A stretch of DNA of 64,000 bases from Chitinophagales bacterium. GTDB lineage: Bacteria; Bacteroidota; Bacteroidia; Chitinophagales; Chitinophagaceae. The position numbers and the translations under genes were made by a program. Shown one piece after another: positions 8,789 to 18,846 of this stretch (the stretch's first letter is position 1; every line of letters starts with the position of its first letter). The stretch is from assembly GCA_015655015.1 (NCBI GenBank), contig JAATFV010000063.1, positions 62,001-126,000 of the forward strand, written 5' to 3'. The notes under the pieces were generated by a model. That model ran no database searches. It saw only the letters and a list, made by a program, of their open reading frames with translations, and had not been told where the DNA came from.

Positions 8789-9331
8789 TTACAGCGGAAG
8801 ACGGTAGTTCAGAAATTCCTGAAACTCCCTGGCGGCTTCCGGACTGGCAAACATCCTTTTCTGGATTACATGAATGTTATCGACTTTATTCTCTTTCACG
8901 GTCTCTTTAACATAGAGCAGGATAAATGACTTTGTCTCTTTCAATTTTTGGAAATCCCGCCAGGGTATGGTGGCTTCTGTTTTTGTACCGATCCTTTCCA
9001 TACCCCAATGCGTGAAGCGATAGGTAATGCCCCTGATAATATGCGGTTTGAACCGAACAATATATAAGACGAATAAAGGATAGAATAATAAGAAAAATAA
9101 GAGAAGGCCCGCTAATGGAAGAAAAGACTGTGTTATAACACCAAGGTCGATCGTTTTATTACTTCCGGCTCCCGGAAGACTTAAGAGTCCAACCAGGATG
9201 CCCAGACAGGTCAAATAAATAGCCAATCGCCGGATCATTTTTGTCCTGGGTAAGAGATAAAGGGAAAAGTTGAGATATTCTCCGAAACCAAAATCCTGTG
9301 TTACGGTAAAAGTGTCCTGCATTGGGAGCAT
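8789..9331 (-). CDS. YcxB-like two-TM membrane protein
   Basis: A 180-residue protein with two hydrophobic segments at about 32-53 and 70-92, and a C-terminal soluble part containing WGMERIGTKTEATIPWRDFQKLKETKSFILLY. This arrangement is that of the YcxB-like family, in which the last 60 residues form a small beta domain. The function of the family is not known. ATGs at 9331 and 9322 are both possible starts. It lies 51 bases from the tamL stop on the same strand and may be read from the tamB-tamL transcript. Confidence 0.65.
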   Translation of the reverse strand: MLPMQDTFTVTQDFGFGEYLNFSLYLLPRTKMIRRLAIYLTCLGILVGLLSLPGAGSNKTIDLGVITQSFLPLAGLLLFFLLFYPLFVLYIVRFKPHIIRGITYRFTHWGMERIGTKTEATIPWRDFQKLKETKSFILLYVKETVKENKVDNIHVIQKRMFASPEAAREFQEFLNYRLPL

Positions 9332-9382
9332 TTGAAATTTCTTCCAAAGTATACAAAATAGTTAAAAGCGGCCGGATAAAGA

Positions 9383-11701
9383 TCAGAAAGGATAACCGAT
9401 CGCCAGGTTGAGCACCAGGTTGGAAATATCGGTAACCTTATTGAATACCCATTTATTCCCATTCGCCAGCCAGGGATAACGGACCGGGGTGGCGACATCG
9501 ACCCTGAGAACAAGGATGCTTACGTCAAAGCGAAGGCCCGTACCGATGCCTACCGCCACGTCATTCAGAAAATGGCTGGTGAATTTCGACCCGATCCTGT
9601 TGGTATCCAATTGCCGCGTCCATATATTTCCTGCATCGACGAATAAGGCCCAACGGACGATAGAAAAGAGCTTGGCCCGGTACTCCAGATTAGCTTCCAG
9701 CTTGACATCTCCCGGCTGGTCAACTATGAACGAATTCTTATTCGGATTGCCCGGGAAATAACTGCCGGGTCCCAGGGCCCGGGAGCGGAAGGCCCGGATA
9801 TCGTTCGTGCCGCCGGCAAAGAAATCCTTTACAAAAGGCATGGACGAACTATTGCCATAGGCATAACCCACCCCTCCCGTGATCCGTGAGACCAATGAGC
9901 TATACTTGCTGAAACTGAGATAATGCCGGAAGTCCAGCTCTACCTTGACATATTGCGAAAAAGGCGTATTGAAGATCTTCTTTTGTTTGTCCTTATCGAT
10001 GTTGGCCCCCGTGGCCAGACCCAGCCAATTACCGGACAGGTCCAGGTTGCCGTTGAAATAGAAATTATTCCGCCTACGATTCTGCTTTGCCTGGGAGTTG
10101 TAATTGAAATTATAGATACTGCCGATAATAAATTGCCGTTCGATGGCCCTGGCCAGCGTAAGATTGGTATCCAGCCCCGCCTGGTAGGAAGGAGTGATAT
10201 TCGTGGGATTCACCAGGTTGATATTGAGGAGGGTGATCTGGTGCTCGGTGGGCAGGCTCTGCTTGAAAATATAGCCAAAACTGGTCTTGGCCGAAGTGAG
10301 CGTGTATTGCATGCTCCGATCGAAAAGCTCATACCCCAGATTGATCCTCGTCTTGGGCACAAAGGCGCTGCTGGTGGACCAATGGAACGTAGATACGATA
10401 CGGGGGATATATAAATTCAGATCGATGCCGCCCCTTTTGGTCGTGATCGTCTGTCCCTTGCCAATCGACTGTTCTTCCAATCCAGCGAAGAGGCCCACCG
10501 TGAAGAGCTCGGCGCCCCTGAATAAATTCCTGTTCCGCCAGGTGACCGCTACTTCGCCGCCCGTGGTGTTATCAGAACGGGAAAGGCCGGACATTTCGAA
10601 TCGAATGGATTTTTTATCCGAGGGACTCAGATAATAAAAGGCATTCAATTTTTTACCCCTGGTGGAGTCCATCGGTTCAAAACGAACTTTGACGAATTTA
10701 AAAACGCCGAGGCTTACCAGGCGGCTAAGAGAAAGATTATGGTCATCCCTTCTGTAAATAACGCCGGGCCGGAAAACAAGGGTATTGCTGAACAGCGAGG
10801 GCTTGAACATTTTAGCCGTATCGATGATCAGGTATCCCTCTGGAGTCATCACGCCCTTGCTGCGGCTGGTGTCGGAATGAATATCGTATTGCGCATATAA
10901 GGTGACATTATTGATCGTATAAACATCCTGCGCTTTGTCGGGGGTCTCGTCCTTGATCTGCATATTCATATCTACCTGGTGATCGCCCACGGTGGAGTCG
11001 ACATCCACTACCAGGTAATTAGGACTGAAATAATAATACCCCTGGTTCTTCAACCGGCTATCGATCCGTGCACGTTCGTCCTTGATCACCTCCAGATCAT
11101 AAGGTTCGCCCTTTTTCAGGCGTGATCGCCGCTGCATGCTATCGATCCTTTTATAGATGGAATCCGTCGGATCTGAGCTTTGAGGATAGGTGACATTCCG
11201 AATAGTATACTGGGGACCGAATTGAGCGGTATAAACAGCCGTCAGCTTCTTATTCTTTACTTCGCTGGTCTGGATGACCGTGTCCTTGAAATAACCTTTG
11301 TTCTCCACCCGGTTCTGGAGTACATCGGCATTCTTTTGCAGGATAGAAGCAGAAGCCAGCACAGGAGGCTCGCCGACCTTCGTCTTCAGCCAGTGCCGGA
11401 AGCCTTTCGCCTTTTTAGGATTGCCGGCAATATTATAGAACCATAACTTATACCGAAATCCCAGGATCTTTGTATTCAGTCGGGGACGCAGCAAATCGTC
11501 CAGTTCGGTACGCAGGTCTTTGGCTTTTCCCTTTTTAATCTCTTTAGACTCGATCTTTATTTTATTGGCAACATATAGCGACTGACCATCTCCCAGGTAT
11601 TTCGATTCATTACAGGATACGCCGAACAACGTCCCGAAAATAAGGGTGATCACCGTCCATTTTAGCTGCAGCATCCGTATCTTTTTATTTATTCTGCTCA
11701 T
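9383..11701 (-). CDS. tamL: TamL: lipoprotein BamA/TamA-family outer-membrane assembly protein
   Basis: A 772-residue Omp85-superfamily protein. The leader ends in a lipobox (LFGVSC, Cys30), the trait that separates Bacteroidota TamL from proteobacterial TamA. POTRA-like regions cover about residues 40-330 and a 16-strand surface-antigen barrel the remainder, with the FAGGTNDIRAFRSRALGPGSY segment typical of the conserved Omp85 barrel loop, and a terminal aromatic residue (IGYPF). It should work with TamB in moving or inserting proteins or lipids at the outer membrane. Its ATG overlaps the tamB stop by 17 bases, indicating translational coupling. An internal ATG at 11674, after the tamB stop, is an alternative start. 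Confidence 0.85.
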   Translation of the reverse strand: MSRINKKIRMLQLKWTVITLIFGTLFGVSCNESKYLGDGQSLYVANKIKIESKEIKKGKAKDLRTELDDLLRPRLNTKILGFRYKLWFYNIAGNPKKAKGFRHWLKTKVGEPPVLASASILQKNADVLQNRVENKGYFKDTVIQTSEVKNKKLTAVYTAQFGPQYTIRNVTYPQSSDPTDSIYKRIDSMQRRSRLKKGEPYDLEVIKDERARIDSRLKNQGYYYFSPNYLVVDVDSTVGDHQVDMNMQIKDETPDKAQDVYTINNVTLYAQYDIHSDTSRSKGVMTPEGYLIIDTAKMFKPSLFSNTLVFRPGVIYRRDDHNLSLSRLVSLGVFKFVKVRFEPMDSTRGKKLNAFYYLSPSDKKSIRFEMSGLSRSDNTTGGEVAVTWRNRNLFRGAELFTVGLFAGLEEQSIGKGQTITTKRGGIDLNLYIPRIVSTFHWSTSSAFVPKTRINLGYELFDRSMQYTLTSAKTSFGYIFKQSLPTEHQITLLNINLVNPTNITPSYQAGLDTNLTLARAIERQFIIGSIYNFNYNSQAKQNRRRNNFYFNGNLDLSGNWLGLATGANIDKDKQKKIFNTPFSQYVKVELDFRHYLSFSKYSSLVSRITGGVGYAYGNSSSMPFVKDFFAGGTNDIRAFRSRALGPGSYFPGNPNKNSFIVDQPGDVKLEANLEYRAKLFSIVRWALFVDAGNIWTRQLDTNRIGSKFTSHFLNDVAVGIGTGLRFDVSILVLRVDVATPVRYPWLANGNKWVFNKVTDISNLVLNLAIGYPF

Positions 11702-14700
11702 TTTTCGCGTCCTGTGCTTTTTGCGTTTTCACTCTTTTTCTTTCTTCCAGCCGCTCTTCTTTCGTACCTCCGAATAATTCTTTGAGGCTGTTATAGTCGA
11801 GCGTCAATATAAAGCTGACACCTGTCTCTACCACCTGTCCTTCTACCACCGCCTCGTATTGATTCTTGCGATAGGCCCGGATCATGTAACGACCGTCTTT
11901 GGTGAGCCGGTAATCCACCGCTACGTCCCCGGCAAGATTGGAAGCGCTCTGATTGGGGTTACCCGATCCCTGTACATCGAAGTTGCTGCCTATATTGACC
12001 GTTATCCGATCGTTGAAGAGCCGTTTGGATACCGATACATTCAGTTCCGTATAGTCCTGCTCGGTGCCGGTGCTGAAATCCTGCTGATTGTTGAGATCGA
12101 AATTGATGTCCACGCCTTTGATCAGGCTGGCGGCCAGCTGATTCAGCTGGTTGGTGAGGATCTGGCTGGCGCTCTGGAAGGCAAGGTTGCCCACCGTACT
12201 GCCCCCGCCTGCTGCGCTATTGAGGGGGTCTTCCCCGACAAAACGATTGAGCAGCAATAAAGCAAAGACCTGTTTGTCCAGCTCGGATTCCTCATTCCGG
12301 ATCTGCTGCAGCTTCGTATCTATGTCCGGCCACAGGCTCAGCAATTCCTGGGGAAGGGAGATATTAAAGGTGATCTTCGGTTTCAGCAGCTCCCCTTCCA
12401 TTTTCAGGGTAACAAGGAACGGAAGCTTCTGCTTGAACTTGTTGATCTCCGTCTGGGTGCGGCCGGAAATCTCATTGGCGATGAGATCAAGGGACGGGGT
12501 AAGAGCCGTATAGTTCGCGGTCATATCGAGGATCGCGGTAGTAGGGTCTCCGGTCCAGGTAATAGTGCTGCCATGCTGGATGATGAATCTTCTTTTCAGG
12601 ACGCTCAGCGATAAATTGTAGCTGCCGCTCTCCACTTCGAAGGCGCCGGTAAGGTCTGTCTTTCCGCTCTTATCCATTCCGAAGACGAGATTGGACCGGC
12701 CTCTTACAGTAAGGGCATCTCCATTCCTTTCATCGATCACCATCGTGAAAATTGCACTGCTGTCCGTTTCAATGTTCAGGGCGATGTCCATTCCTTTGAT
12801 GGTCGATTGCCGGGAAGCCAGGAGCTTAATCGCCTGATCGACCAGGGTGTTGCCGGGATGATCTTTGTCGACGAACCTTACCACGCCCATCCGGTCTACG
12901 ACTTCCGGATTGTCTTCCGGCAGCACGAAGACGAAGTCCGTCTTTTTGTTGACCCGCAGTGCCCCATCCGCCTTCAGGTCATCGACAGGATTGCCGGTAA
13001 GATTGACGGCTGCATCTATATTCATCCTGCCGTAGAAGAGCCGGTTGCTGGCCTGCTGCGCATTGACGATCTGGAAATTATCGGCATTAAAAGTAATATC
13101 GAGCTTATAATCCCTGTAATTGGAGGTGTAGACATTGCCATCGACAGTCGCCTTATTATTAGCGGAATCCCGGAATGAAAACTCACTGAAGTTGAACCCA
13201 TCCCTGTCAAATTCTATATTGTCATTGGAGATCTTCAGTGGTTCGCCCGTTATTACCGGGATGATCAGGGCGCTGTCAAAGTGAAGATTCCCATTGATGG
13301 CCGGCTGGTCCATGGTGCCGGTGATGGCGAGAGCCCCCTTCAGGAATCCTTTCATATCCTGGATCTGGCTGGCGGCAAAGCCCTTAATGCTGGCAAGGTT
13401 GAGCTGCCGGAGGTCCAGCTTCATATCCATCCGGCCCTCGCCGGTATAATATTCCCCCTTCACGCTCATATCGTTCTTATTTCCCTGCAAGCTTATATCC
13501 GCAGCAAAGGCATTGGCTTTTTCATTGTTGACCTTTATGGTCAGGTCTCCCACCGAATCCTTCTTATAGCTAAGCCCTTTGACTACCAGGTCGGACGTGA
13601 AGACAGGGGAGTTGAGGACATTCTTTACCTCCACCTTTCCATTCAAGGTTCCATCAACAGACAGGGAATCCTGATCGGCGAACCGGCTGAGGGTATTCAG
13701 CTCAAAGTTCGTGAAAACTACGTCAATGGGAGCCGTCGGAGCAGGAGGATTGCTATTCACCTGCAGGGACTCCCCCTTGTTGCTGATCTTAAAATCGTTA
13801 ACGACAATGCCTGCGCTGTCGTATTGGAAGAAATTATCGCGGCTTACCTGCCATTGATCATAGTTCAATAATAAGCTGTCGGGGTTCAGCATGAATTTCA
13901 GGCCGTCGGGTAATTTATCCAGCTGCCCTGCCAGGCGATAGCGGTTCTTCCCTTTCGAGTCTTTCAGCACAAGAGCTGTAAATAATTTATTGTCTGCCAG
14001 GTAACCTCTCAGTGAGGTTTGGTAGAGGGCAAATCCGCTGCCGGAGCCGCCGGCTATATCCAGGCGGTATTTCAGTTCCCGGGCGGAGGAGTCTCCGGAA
14101 GCAGCCGCTGTTGCGGAAGAGTCCCCGGAAGCTGCTGTTGCCACTGTTGCGGATGAGTCTTTTAAGGCTGTTGCATTCCCCCCTGCCGATGCGAAAGTTA
14201 TCGGCGTGAACGCTCCGGTGGAGGTCTGAAAGCTGACCTTCTGAAAGATCTGGCTGCCGAACTGAACTTTGGGGGCATTGACAGCCATGCGAAGATCATT
14301 CCGGTCGCTGTTGAAAGCCACTAACGCCGCTACGGTGTCCGTTCCTTTGAGGGAAGGGAGAATGGTCAACACCAGGGGCGATACCCTGAAATGCACCTGC
14401 AGCTGCCAGTCCTGAGCAGTAAAGGCCGTGTCCTTAAAACCGTTGAGCCGGTAATATTTGTTGATCGTCTGTTGCAGGGCCTGCCCCATCTCGGTGAGCT
14501 TGTACCGGCCATTCAGGTCCAGGTCGGCCATCTCGGAATGAAGCTGAATATCTTCTATGTCGCCTGTTCTCCCGGCCAGCAGCAGCACACTATCCGTCTT
14601 TAATTTTTGCCCGTTCTGCACCAGTACCAGGCTGGAGGCTTTCAGCCGGCCTTCCAGGCTATCCGGGTTGGTGCTGGCGAAGTCGGCATTGATGGTTCCT

Positions 14701-17021
14701 TTGAATTGCAGGGTATCCGTTACCAGGTGGAGAGCGTGCAGGTCGAGGGTGTCGATCTGCCAGTCCAGCTTAAGAGCCGGGAACTTGTTCTTCAGGTCGC
14801 CGGAAGCCCGCAGATCGAAATGGATGGCTTCATTGTCAATAGAAGACTGCATTTGAAACTCACGGTTCGCAATAGAGCCATCGAATAGAAAGTTGGTATA
14901 GTCGTATTTCTTTATGATGGCCGAAGCGATATGGCCATTTAGTTTAGCATTGGCATGTGCGATGTCCAGGCCCTGCCCTTTGGCGGTAAAGTCTGCCGTC
15001 ACCAGTCCCCATTGCGCGGAATCCTTTAAGATATACCCGAGGTCGAGCCCTTTAGTCTGTAAAGCCAGGTCGTAAGTGGCCTTCGCGGGGTTCTTATATT
15101 GCCGGACATACCCTTTGAGGACTATCGTGCCGGAACTGGTATTCAGCACGAGATCAGGAATCAGATCTGACATACCTCCGTTGATCTTCCCTTTCAGGCT
15201 GAAGCGGGCGGGAATCGCGATATTAGCCGGCAGCGTACCGGGAGGCAGCAGGGCCGCCAATCCTTTCTGTGAGCCGGAGATATTTTTTATATCCATATTG
15301 GCCGAGATCCTCTTCATGTCCGCGGGATAAGCAATCACTCCGGACAGGTCCAGCTTAATATCCTGGATGCCGCTGAACTGCAGCGTCTCCACCCGCAGGG
15401 AAGCCAGACTGCCTTTCGCCCGTGCATTGATCTGCCAGATATCGGACGGATGCTGAAAGACGGGTTGTGTGGCCAGGGACGGAACGAAAGTGAGGATGTC
15501 TTTTACCTGGATCTTACTATTAGGAAGGTCGATGTCCAGCAGCGTATGCGAAGGATCTTTCATCAGCCCGGCCAACGAAGAATAGCTGATGCTTGCATTA
15601 CGCTGCAGGAAAGTGCCCGGTGTCCGGATGATAAGGTTTTTCAGCACCGTCTGGCGGTCGGTGTAAAGAAAACCGGCCTGGAGCTGATCAAGCTGGAAGC
15701 CGGACTGCTCCCTGAATTGTCCTTTGGTCACTGTACCGCTGATAGAGTCTTTATTATAAGCCAGTGTTTTGGCGTGGAGCGTGAGCTGATTTATTTTCAA
15801 ATGCCCGTAATCCATTCCTTTTTTCTGACGGGGCTGATTGTCGTCATCGTATTGGAAATTGTCGCCATTAAGTTCGACGGCGGCGGCGGCAAAATGCCAG
15901 TCGCCGGAGGAATCCGTTGGCGGGGCAGGTTGACGCGGGGCCCCTTCCTGGCCCGGATTGCTGCTGCCGGAAGTGGAACCTGCCGCTTTAGGGCCTGCGG
16001 CAGTGATGGCCTTGCCCATCCGGACCACCGTAGTAGTGCTGTCCAGGTGCAGGTCCTTAAGGCTGATAATCCGGCGGTCCAGGTCGAGGGTCTGCATATT
16101 GGCGGCCAGACGTCCCAGCTGTAAATTCGTATAAAAGGCATTTACGGCATTCCCGTAGTCAAGCTGGCTGTTTTCCAGGCGGATCCGGCCCAGTTGTAAT
16201 TGAAAAGAAGAGGCGGTGGTGGCCGGAGCGGGGGAACCGGTTCCCCCGGAAGCCCGGGATGTATTGGTGGCAGCTGGTTGATTCGGCAGGGGGCCGTTAG
16301 CGGCGCGATTCGACGTCGGGGCAGCGGCTGTTGGTGCGAGTACCAGGGGCTGGCCCTGAAAGATCCTCGCCCTCAGCCCTTTCATATAAAAATCGGAAAC
16401 ATTAAAATGAAGGGCCGCCGGATCGAAGGTTTCCATTTTTGTCTCACTGTTATCGATCCATACCTCCACATCATTGCCGGTTACCACATCCTTATAGACC
16501 AGGCGTATCTTATCCAGCATTATCTTCCGAAGGGCCATCTTCATCGGACTGGAAGACCTCGTCGTCGTCGTGTCCGGGGCGCCGGCAAAAGCATCGGCAA
16601 TAAACTGGAAATTAAAAGCGGTGTCAGGAAGCTGTCTTTTAACTTTTACGGTAAGATCTTTCAATTGCAATTCCCCAATATCCACATTGCTGTGTAATAA
16701 TCCCCACATATGTATATCCACCAGGATGGTGCCGGCGGAAAGAAGGGTATCTTTTTGCCGGTCTTCTATATAAATATTTCTTATTTCAATACTTTCCGGG
16801 AATTTAATGAATAATTTGCCGATCGTGATACGGGTTTTGAGCTTACGGGAAAGATAACTCTCCGCCTTACCCCTGATGATGTTCTGTATATAGGGGGTCT
16901 GTATCAAAAAGATCACCAGGATCAAAATGATAAGGATCGTCAAAACTATTTTTAAAAACACCCTCGCCAACCTATGTATCACGGATCTGCGTGGCTTATT
17001 TTCCGGCTGGCTGCTCTCCAT
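11685..17021 (-). CDS. tamB: TamB: translocation/assembly module protein
   Basis: A giant 1778-residue AsmA-superfamily protein. An N-terminal membrane anchor is at about 21-41, followed by long beta-rich repeating-groove sequence across the periplasm and a C-terminal DUF490/TamB domain (roughly residues 1400-1700) with IIQHGSTITWTGDPTTAILD and NISLPQELLSLWPD. By family knowledge it bridges the inner membrane and TamL, assisting autotransporter-type protein assembly or lipid transport. Three low-complexity Ser/Ala/Pro/Gly/Thr linkers interrupt it (about 229-272, 340-375 and 947-983), which is unusual for the groove fold. It is the first gene of the tamB-tamL unit and divergent from rpoN over 271 bases. 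Confidence 0.88.
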   Translation of the reverse strand: MESSQPENKPRRSVIHRLARVFLKIVLTILIILILVIFLIQTPYIQNIIRGKAESYLSRKLKTRITIGKLFIKFPESIEIRNIYIEDRQKDTLLSAGTILVDIHMWGLLHSNVDIGELQLKDLTVKVKRQLPDTAFNFQFIADAFAGAPDTTTTRSSSPMKMALRKIMLDKIRLVYKDVVTGNDVEVWIDNSETKMETFDPAALHFNVSDFYMKGLRARIFQGQPLVLAPTAAAPTSNRAANGPLPNQPAATNTSRASGGTGSPAPATTASSFQLQLGRIRLENSQLDYGNAVNAFYTNLQLGRLAANMQTLDLDRRIISLKDLHLDSTTTVVRMGKAITAAGPKAAGSTSGSSNPGQEGAPRQPAPPTDSSGDWHFAAAAVELNGDNFQYDDDNQPRQKKGMDYGHLKINQLTLHAKTLAYNKDSISGTVTKGQFREQSGFQLDQLQAGFLYTDRQTVLKNLIIRTPGTFLQRNASISYSSLAGLMKDPSHTLLDIDLPNSKIQVKDILTFVPSLATQPVFQHPSDIWQINARAKGSLASLRVETLQFSGIQDIKLDLSGVIAYPADMKRISANMDIKNISGSQKGLAALLPPGTLPANIAIPARFSLKGKINGGMSDLIPDLVLNTSSGTIVLKGYVRQYKNPAKATYDLALQTKGLDLGYILKDSAQWGLVTADFTAKGQGLDIAHANAKLNGHIASAIIKKYDYTNFLFDGSIANREFQMQSSIDNEAIHFDLRASGDLKNKFPALKLDWQIDTLDLHALHLVTDTLQFKGTINADFASTNPDSLEGRLKASSLVLVQNGQKLKTDSVLLLAGRTGDIEDIQLHSEMADLDLNGRYKLTEMGQALQQTINKYYRLNGFKDTAFTAQDWQLQVHFRVSPLVLTILPSLKGTDTVAALVAFNSDRNDLRMAVNAPKVQFGSQIFQKVSFQTSTGAFTPITFASAGGNATALKDSSATVATAASGDSSATAAASGDSSARELKYRLDIAGGSGSGFALYQTSLRGYLADNKLFTALVLKDSKGKNRYRLAGQLDKLPDGLKFMLNPDSLLLNYDQWQVSRDNFFQYDSAGIVVNDFKISNKGESLQVNSNPPAPTAPIDVVFTNFELNTLSRFADQDSLSVDGTLNGKVEVKNVLNSPVFTSDLVVKGLSYKKDSVGDLTIKVNNEKANAFAADISLQGNKNDMSVKGEYYTGEGRMDMKLDLRQLNLASIKGFAASQIQDMKGFLKGALAITGTMDQPAINGNLHFDSALIIPVITGEPLKISNDNIEFDRDGFNFSEFSFRDSANNKATVDGNVYTSNYRDYKLDITFNADNFQIVNAQQASNRLFYGRMNIDAAVNLTGNPVDDLKADGALRVNKKTDFVFVLPEDNPEVVDRMGVVRFVDKDHPGNTLVDQAIKLLASRQSTIKGMDIALNIETDSSAIFTMVIDERNGDALTVRGRSNLVFGMDKSGKTDLTGAFEVESGSYNLSLSVLKRRFIIQHGSTITWTGDPTTAILDMTANYTALTPSLDLIANEISGRTQTEINKFKQKLPFLVTLKMEGELLKPKITFNISLPQELLSLWPDIDTKLQQIRNEESELDKQVFALLLLNRFVGEDPLNSAAGGGSTVGNLAFQSASQILTNQLNQLAASLIKGVDINFDLNNQQDFSTGTEQDYTELNVSVSKRLFNDRITVNIGSNFDVQGSGNPNQSASNLAGDVAVDYRLTKDGRYMIRAYRKNQYEAVVEGQVVETGVSFILTLDYNSLKELFGGTKEERLEERKRVKTQKAQDAKNEQNK

Positions 17022-17292
17022 AAATTAGATTTCTAACTAATATTAAATCTTTACGTTAACCTGACAAAATACAGACCAACTATAAAGATTTATCAGATCT
17101 TTTATTTTAACTGTTTATTATAGGGAAATCCCTGTATTTCAGCGTCTTTGTGCCCTTTTTTCCCCAAAGGCGTACCGATTTTTCTACAGCCTTCCCTGGA
17201 TAGTTCCGACTTTTACCCCCCATTACCGGGTGATTGTTTTTCTGGCTCCTGATTTGTCCTATCTGCTGAAGTTCATTTTAAAAACCGGTATT

Positions 17293-18717
17293 ATGCTCAA
17301 GCAAGTTCAAACACAGAAGTTACACCACACGATCCTGCCGCAACAGATTGAATTGCTGAATCTATTCCACCTGAATACCTTGCAATTGGAACAGCGGATA
17401 CAGGATGAACTGAATGAGAATCCTGTATTGGAGGAAAATTCTTCCCAGGACGACTTCCTGACAGATAAATTCTCAAAAGATACGGTGCAGGATTTTCAGA
17501 ACTGGGAAGAATATGGCTATGACGATATCCCTGATTATAAGACCGAATATAAGAATTACCTGCCTACCGATAAAATCCCGGAAAAGCCCCTGGCTGAAAC
17601 GCTGGATTTCCGGGAAGAGCTGAAAAAACAATGTCGCTATCTCAATGTGGCGGAGGACACCTATTTTTTGCTTGATTTCCTCATCGATTCTCTGAACGAG
17701 AATGGCTTCCTGGAGCAGGATATGGAAGAGCTGGCTTCTGAGATCTCTTTTTCCAGGAAGTCCTGGATTGAGCCGGCTGAGCTGGAAAAGAACCTGGCTT
17801 ATATCCGGGAGCTGGAACCCATGGGAACTGGGTGCAGGACCGTACAGGAATATATGCTGCTGCAGCTGAAAAAGATGAATATCAAACAGCCCGATGTCCG
17901 GATAGCGATCCAATTGCTGGAAGAGCATTTTCAGGACCTGCGGGGCTGTAACCTGGAAAAACTTAAACGGCACCTGGGCCTGGACGACGATGAGATCAAG
18001 ATCGTATTAAGCCTTTTATCCCATTTAAAGACAAGGCCTTTTAGCCATGTAGCTACGGATACCCAGGTCACCCCATCCATATTGCCCGATTTTATCGTGC
18101 TGGACAACGGAGACAACCTGGATGTGGCATTGTACCGCCAGCGTTCATCCAATCTGCATATCAGCCAGTCCTGGACCGAAATGGTGCAAAATGCCTCGCA
18201 GAATTCCACCATGGAGAAATCAGCCAAACAATATCTCCGTAGTAAATTGTCTTCCGCACAGTGGTTTATTAATGCCATCCAGCAGCGGGAATCGAACATG
18301 CTGAAGATCATGAAGACCATCGTCGAACTACAATATGAATACTTCAAATATGGGGATATTCTCTTGTTGCAGCCCATGAAGCTGAAAGATATCGCCGATA
18401 GGGTAAAAGTGGATATCTCCACCGTGAGCCGTCTTACCTGTAATAAATATGCGGAGACTTCCTTCGGCACGATCCTGTTGAAAGATCTGTTTACGGAAGG
18501 GATCGTGAATAAAGAAGGGAACAATATCAGCAATAAGGTCATTCAAAGCATTATCGAAGAGCTGATCCAGGCAGAAGATAAAAAAGAGCCCTATACGGAC
18601 CGTCAGCTGGTGTCTATTCTGGCAACCCGTGGATATTCGATCGCCCGGAGGACCGTGGCCAAGTATCGGGAGCTGCTGGATATTCCCGTCGCGCAGATCA
18701 GGGGCTTGTGGGATTGA
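17293..18717 (+). CDS. rpoN: RNA polymerase sigma-54 factor
   Basis: Start at ATG 17293 (MLKQVQTQKLHHTI), where homology to sigma-54 region I begins; in-frame upstream codons do not resemble the family. The 474-residue product has the glutamine/leucine-rich region I, an acidic region II (about 60-110), the core-binding domain, the HTH segment MKLKDIADRVKVDISTVSR, and the RpoN box ARRTVAKYR at 451-459, which reads the -24 element. It directs RNA polymerase to -24/-12 promoters and needs an AAA+ activator. A sequence resembling a -24/-12 promoter lies at 17243-17257, raising possible self-regulation. Divergent from tamB. Confidence 0.97.
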   Translation: MLKQVQTQKLHHTILPQQIELLNLFHLNTLQLEQRIQDELNENPVLEENSSQDDFLTDKFSKDTVQDFQNWEEYGYDDIPDYKTEYKNYLPTDKIPEKPLAETLDFREELKKQCRYLNVAEDTYFLLDFLIDSLNENGFLEQDMEELASEISFSRKSWIEPAELEKNLAYIRELEPMGTGCRTVQEYMLLQLKKMNIKQPDVRIAIQLLEEHFQDLRGCNLEKLKRHLGLDDDEIKIVLSLLSHLKTRPFSHVATDTQVTPSILPDFIVLDNGDNLDVALYRQRSSNLHISQSWTEMVQNASQNSTMEKSAKQYLRSKLSSAQWFINAIQQRESNMLKIMKTIVELQYEYFKYGDILLLQPMKLKDIADRVKVDISTVSRLTCNKYAETSFGTILLKDLFTEGIVNKEGNNISNKVIQSIIEELIQAEDKKEPYTDRQLVSILATRGYSIARRTVAKYRELLDIPVAQIRGLWD

Positions 18718-18776
18718 GATCAGGGAACATAATCAGCAATCAGGGACTGTAATCAGATCTGGATAAAATAAGGATA

Positions 18777-18813
18777 AAAAATGCGGCCGGTCTCATTTTC
18801 ATGAGCCGGCCGC
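18777..18813 (-). terminator. Terminator of the beta-barrel gene (minus strand)
   Basis: GCGGCCGG (18783-18790) pairs with CCGGCCGC (18806-18813), extended by CTCAT/ATGAG with a single bulged base and a 4-base loop. On the minus strand the stem is followed by ATTTTTT. It lies 33 bases beyond the stop of the minus-strand gene at 18847 and may also stop read-through from rpoN. Confidence 0.8.
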
Positions 18814-18846
18814 AACTTTAATACCCCGTTTTTCTATCTACCGATC

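Noticed and set aside
13281..13871. Plus-strand 196-codon open frame inside tamB
   Set aside because: It is antisense to a well-supported 1778-codon gene; its translation has no recognisable domain and follows the codon pattern of the real gene.
15450..16124. Plus-strand 224-codon open frame inside tamB
   Set aside because: Shadow frame opposite tamB; no domain, signal peptide or promoter.
17103..17200. Small RNA or riboswitch between tamB and rpoN
   Set aside because: Only short weak dyads are present and no T-run hairpin; nothing beyond promoter sequence is supported.
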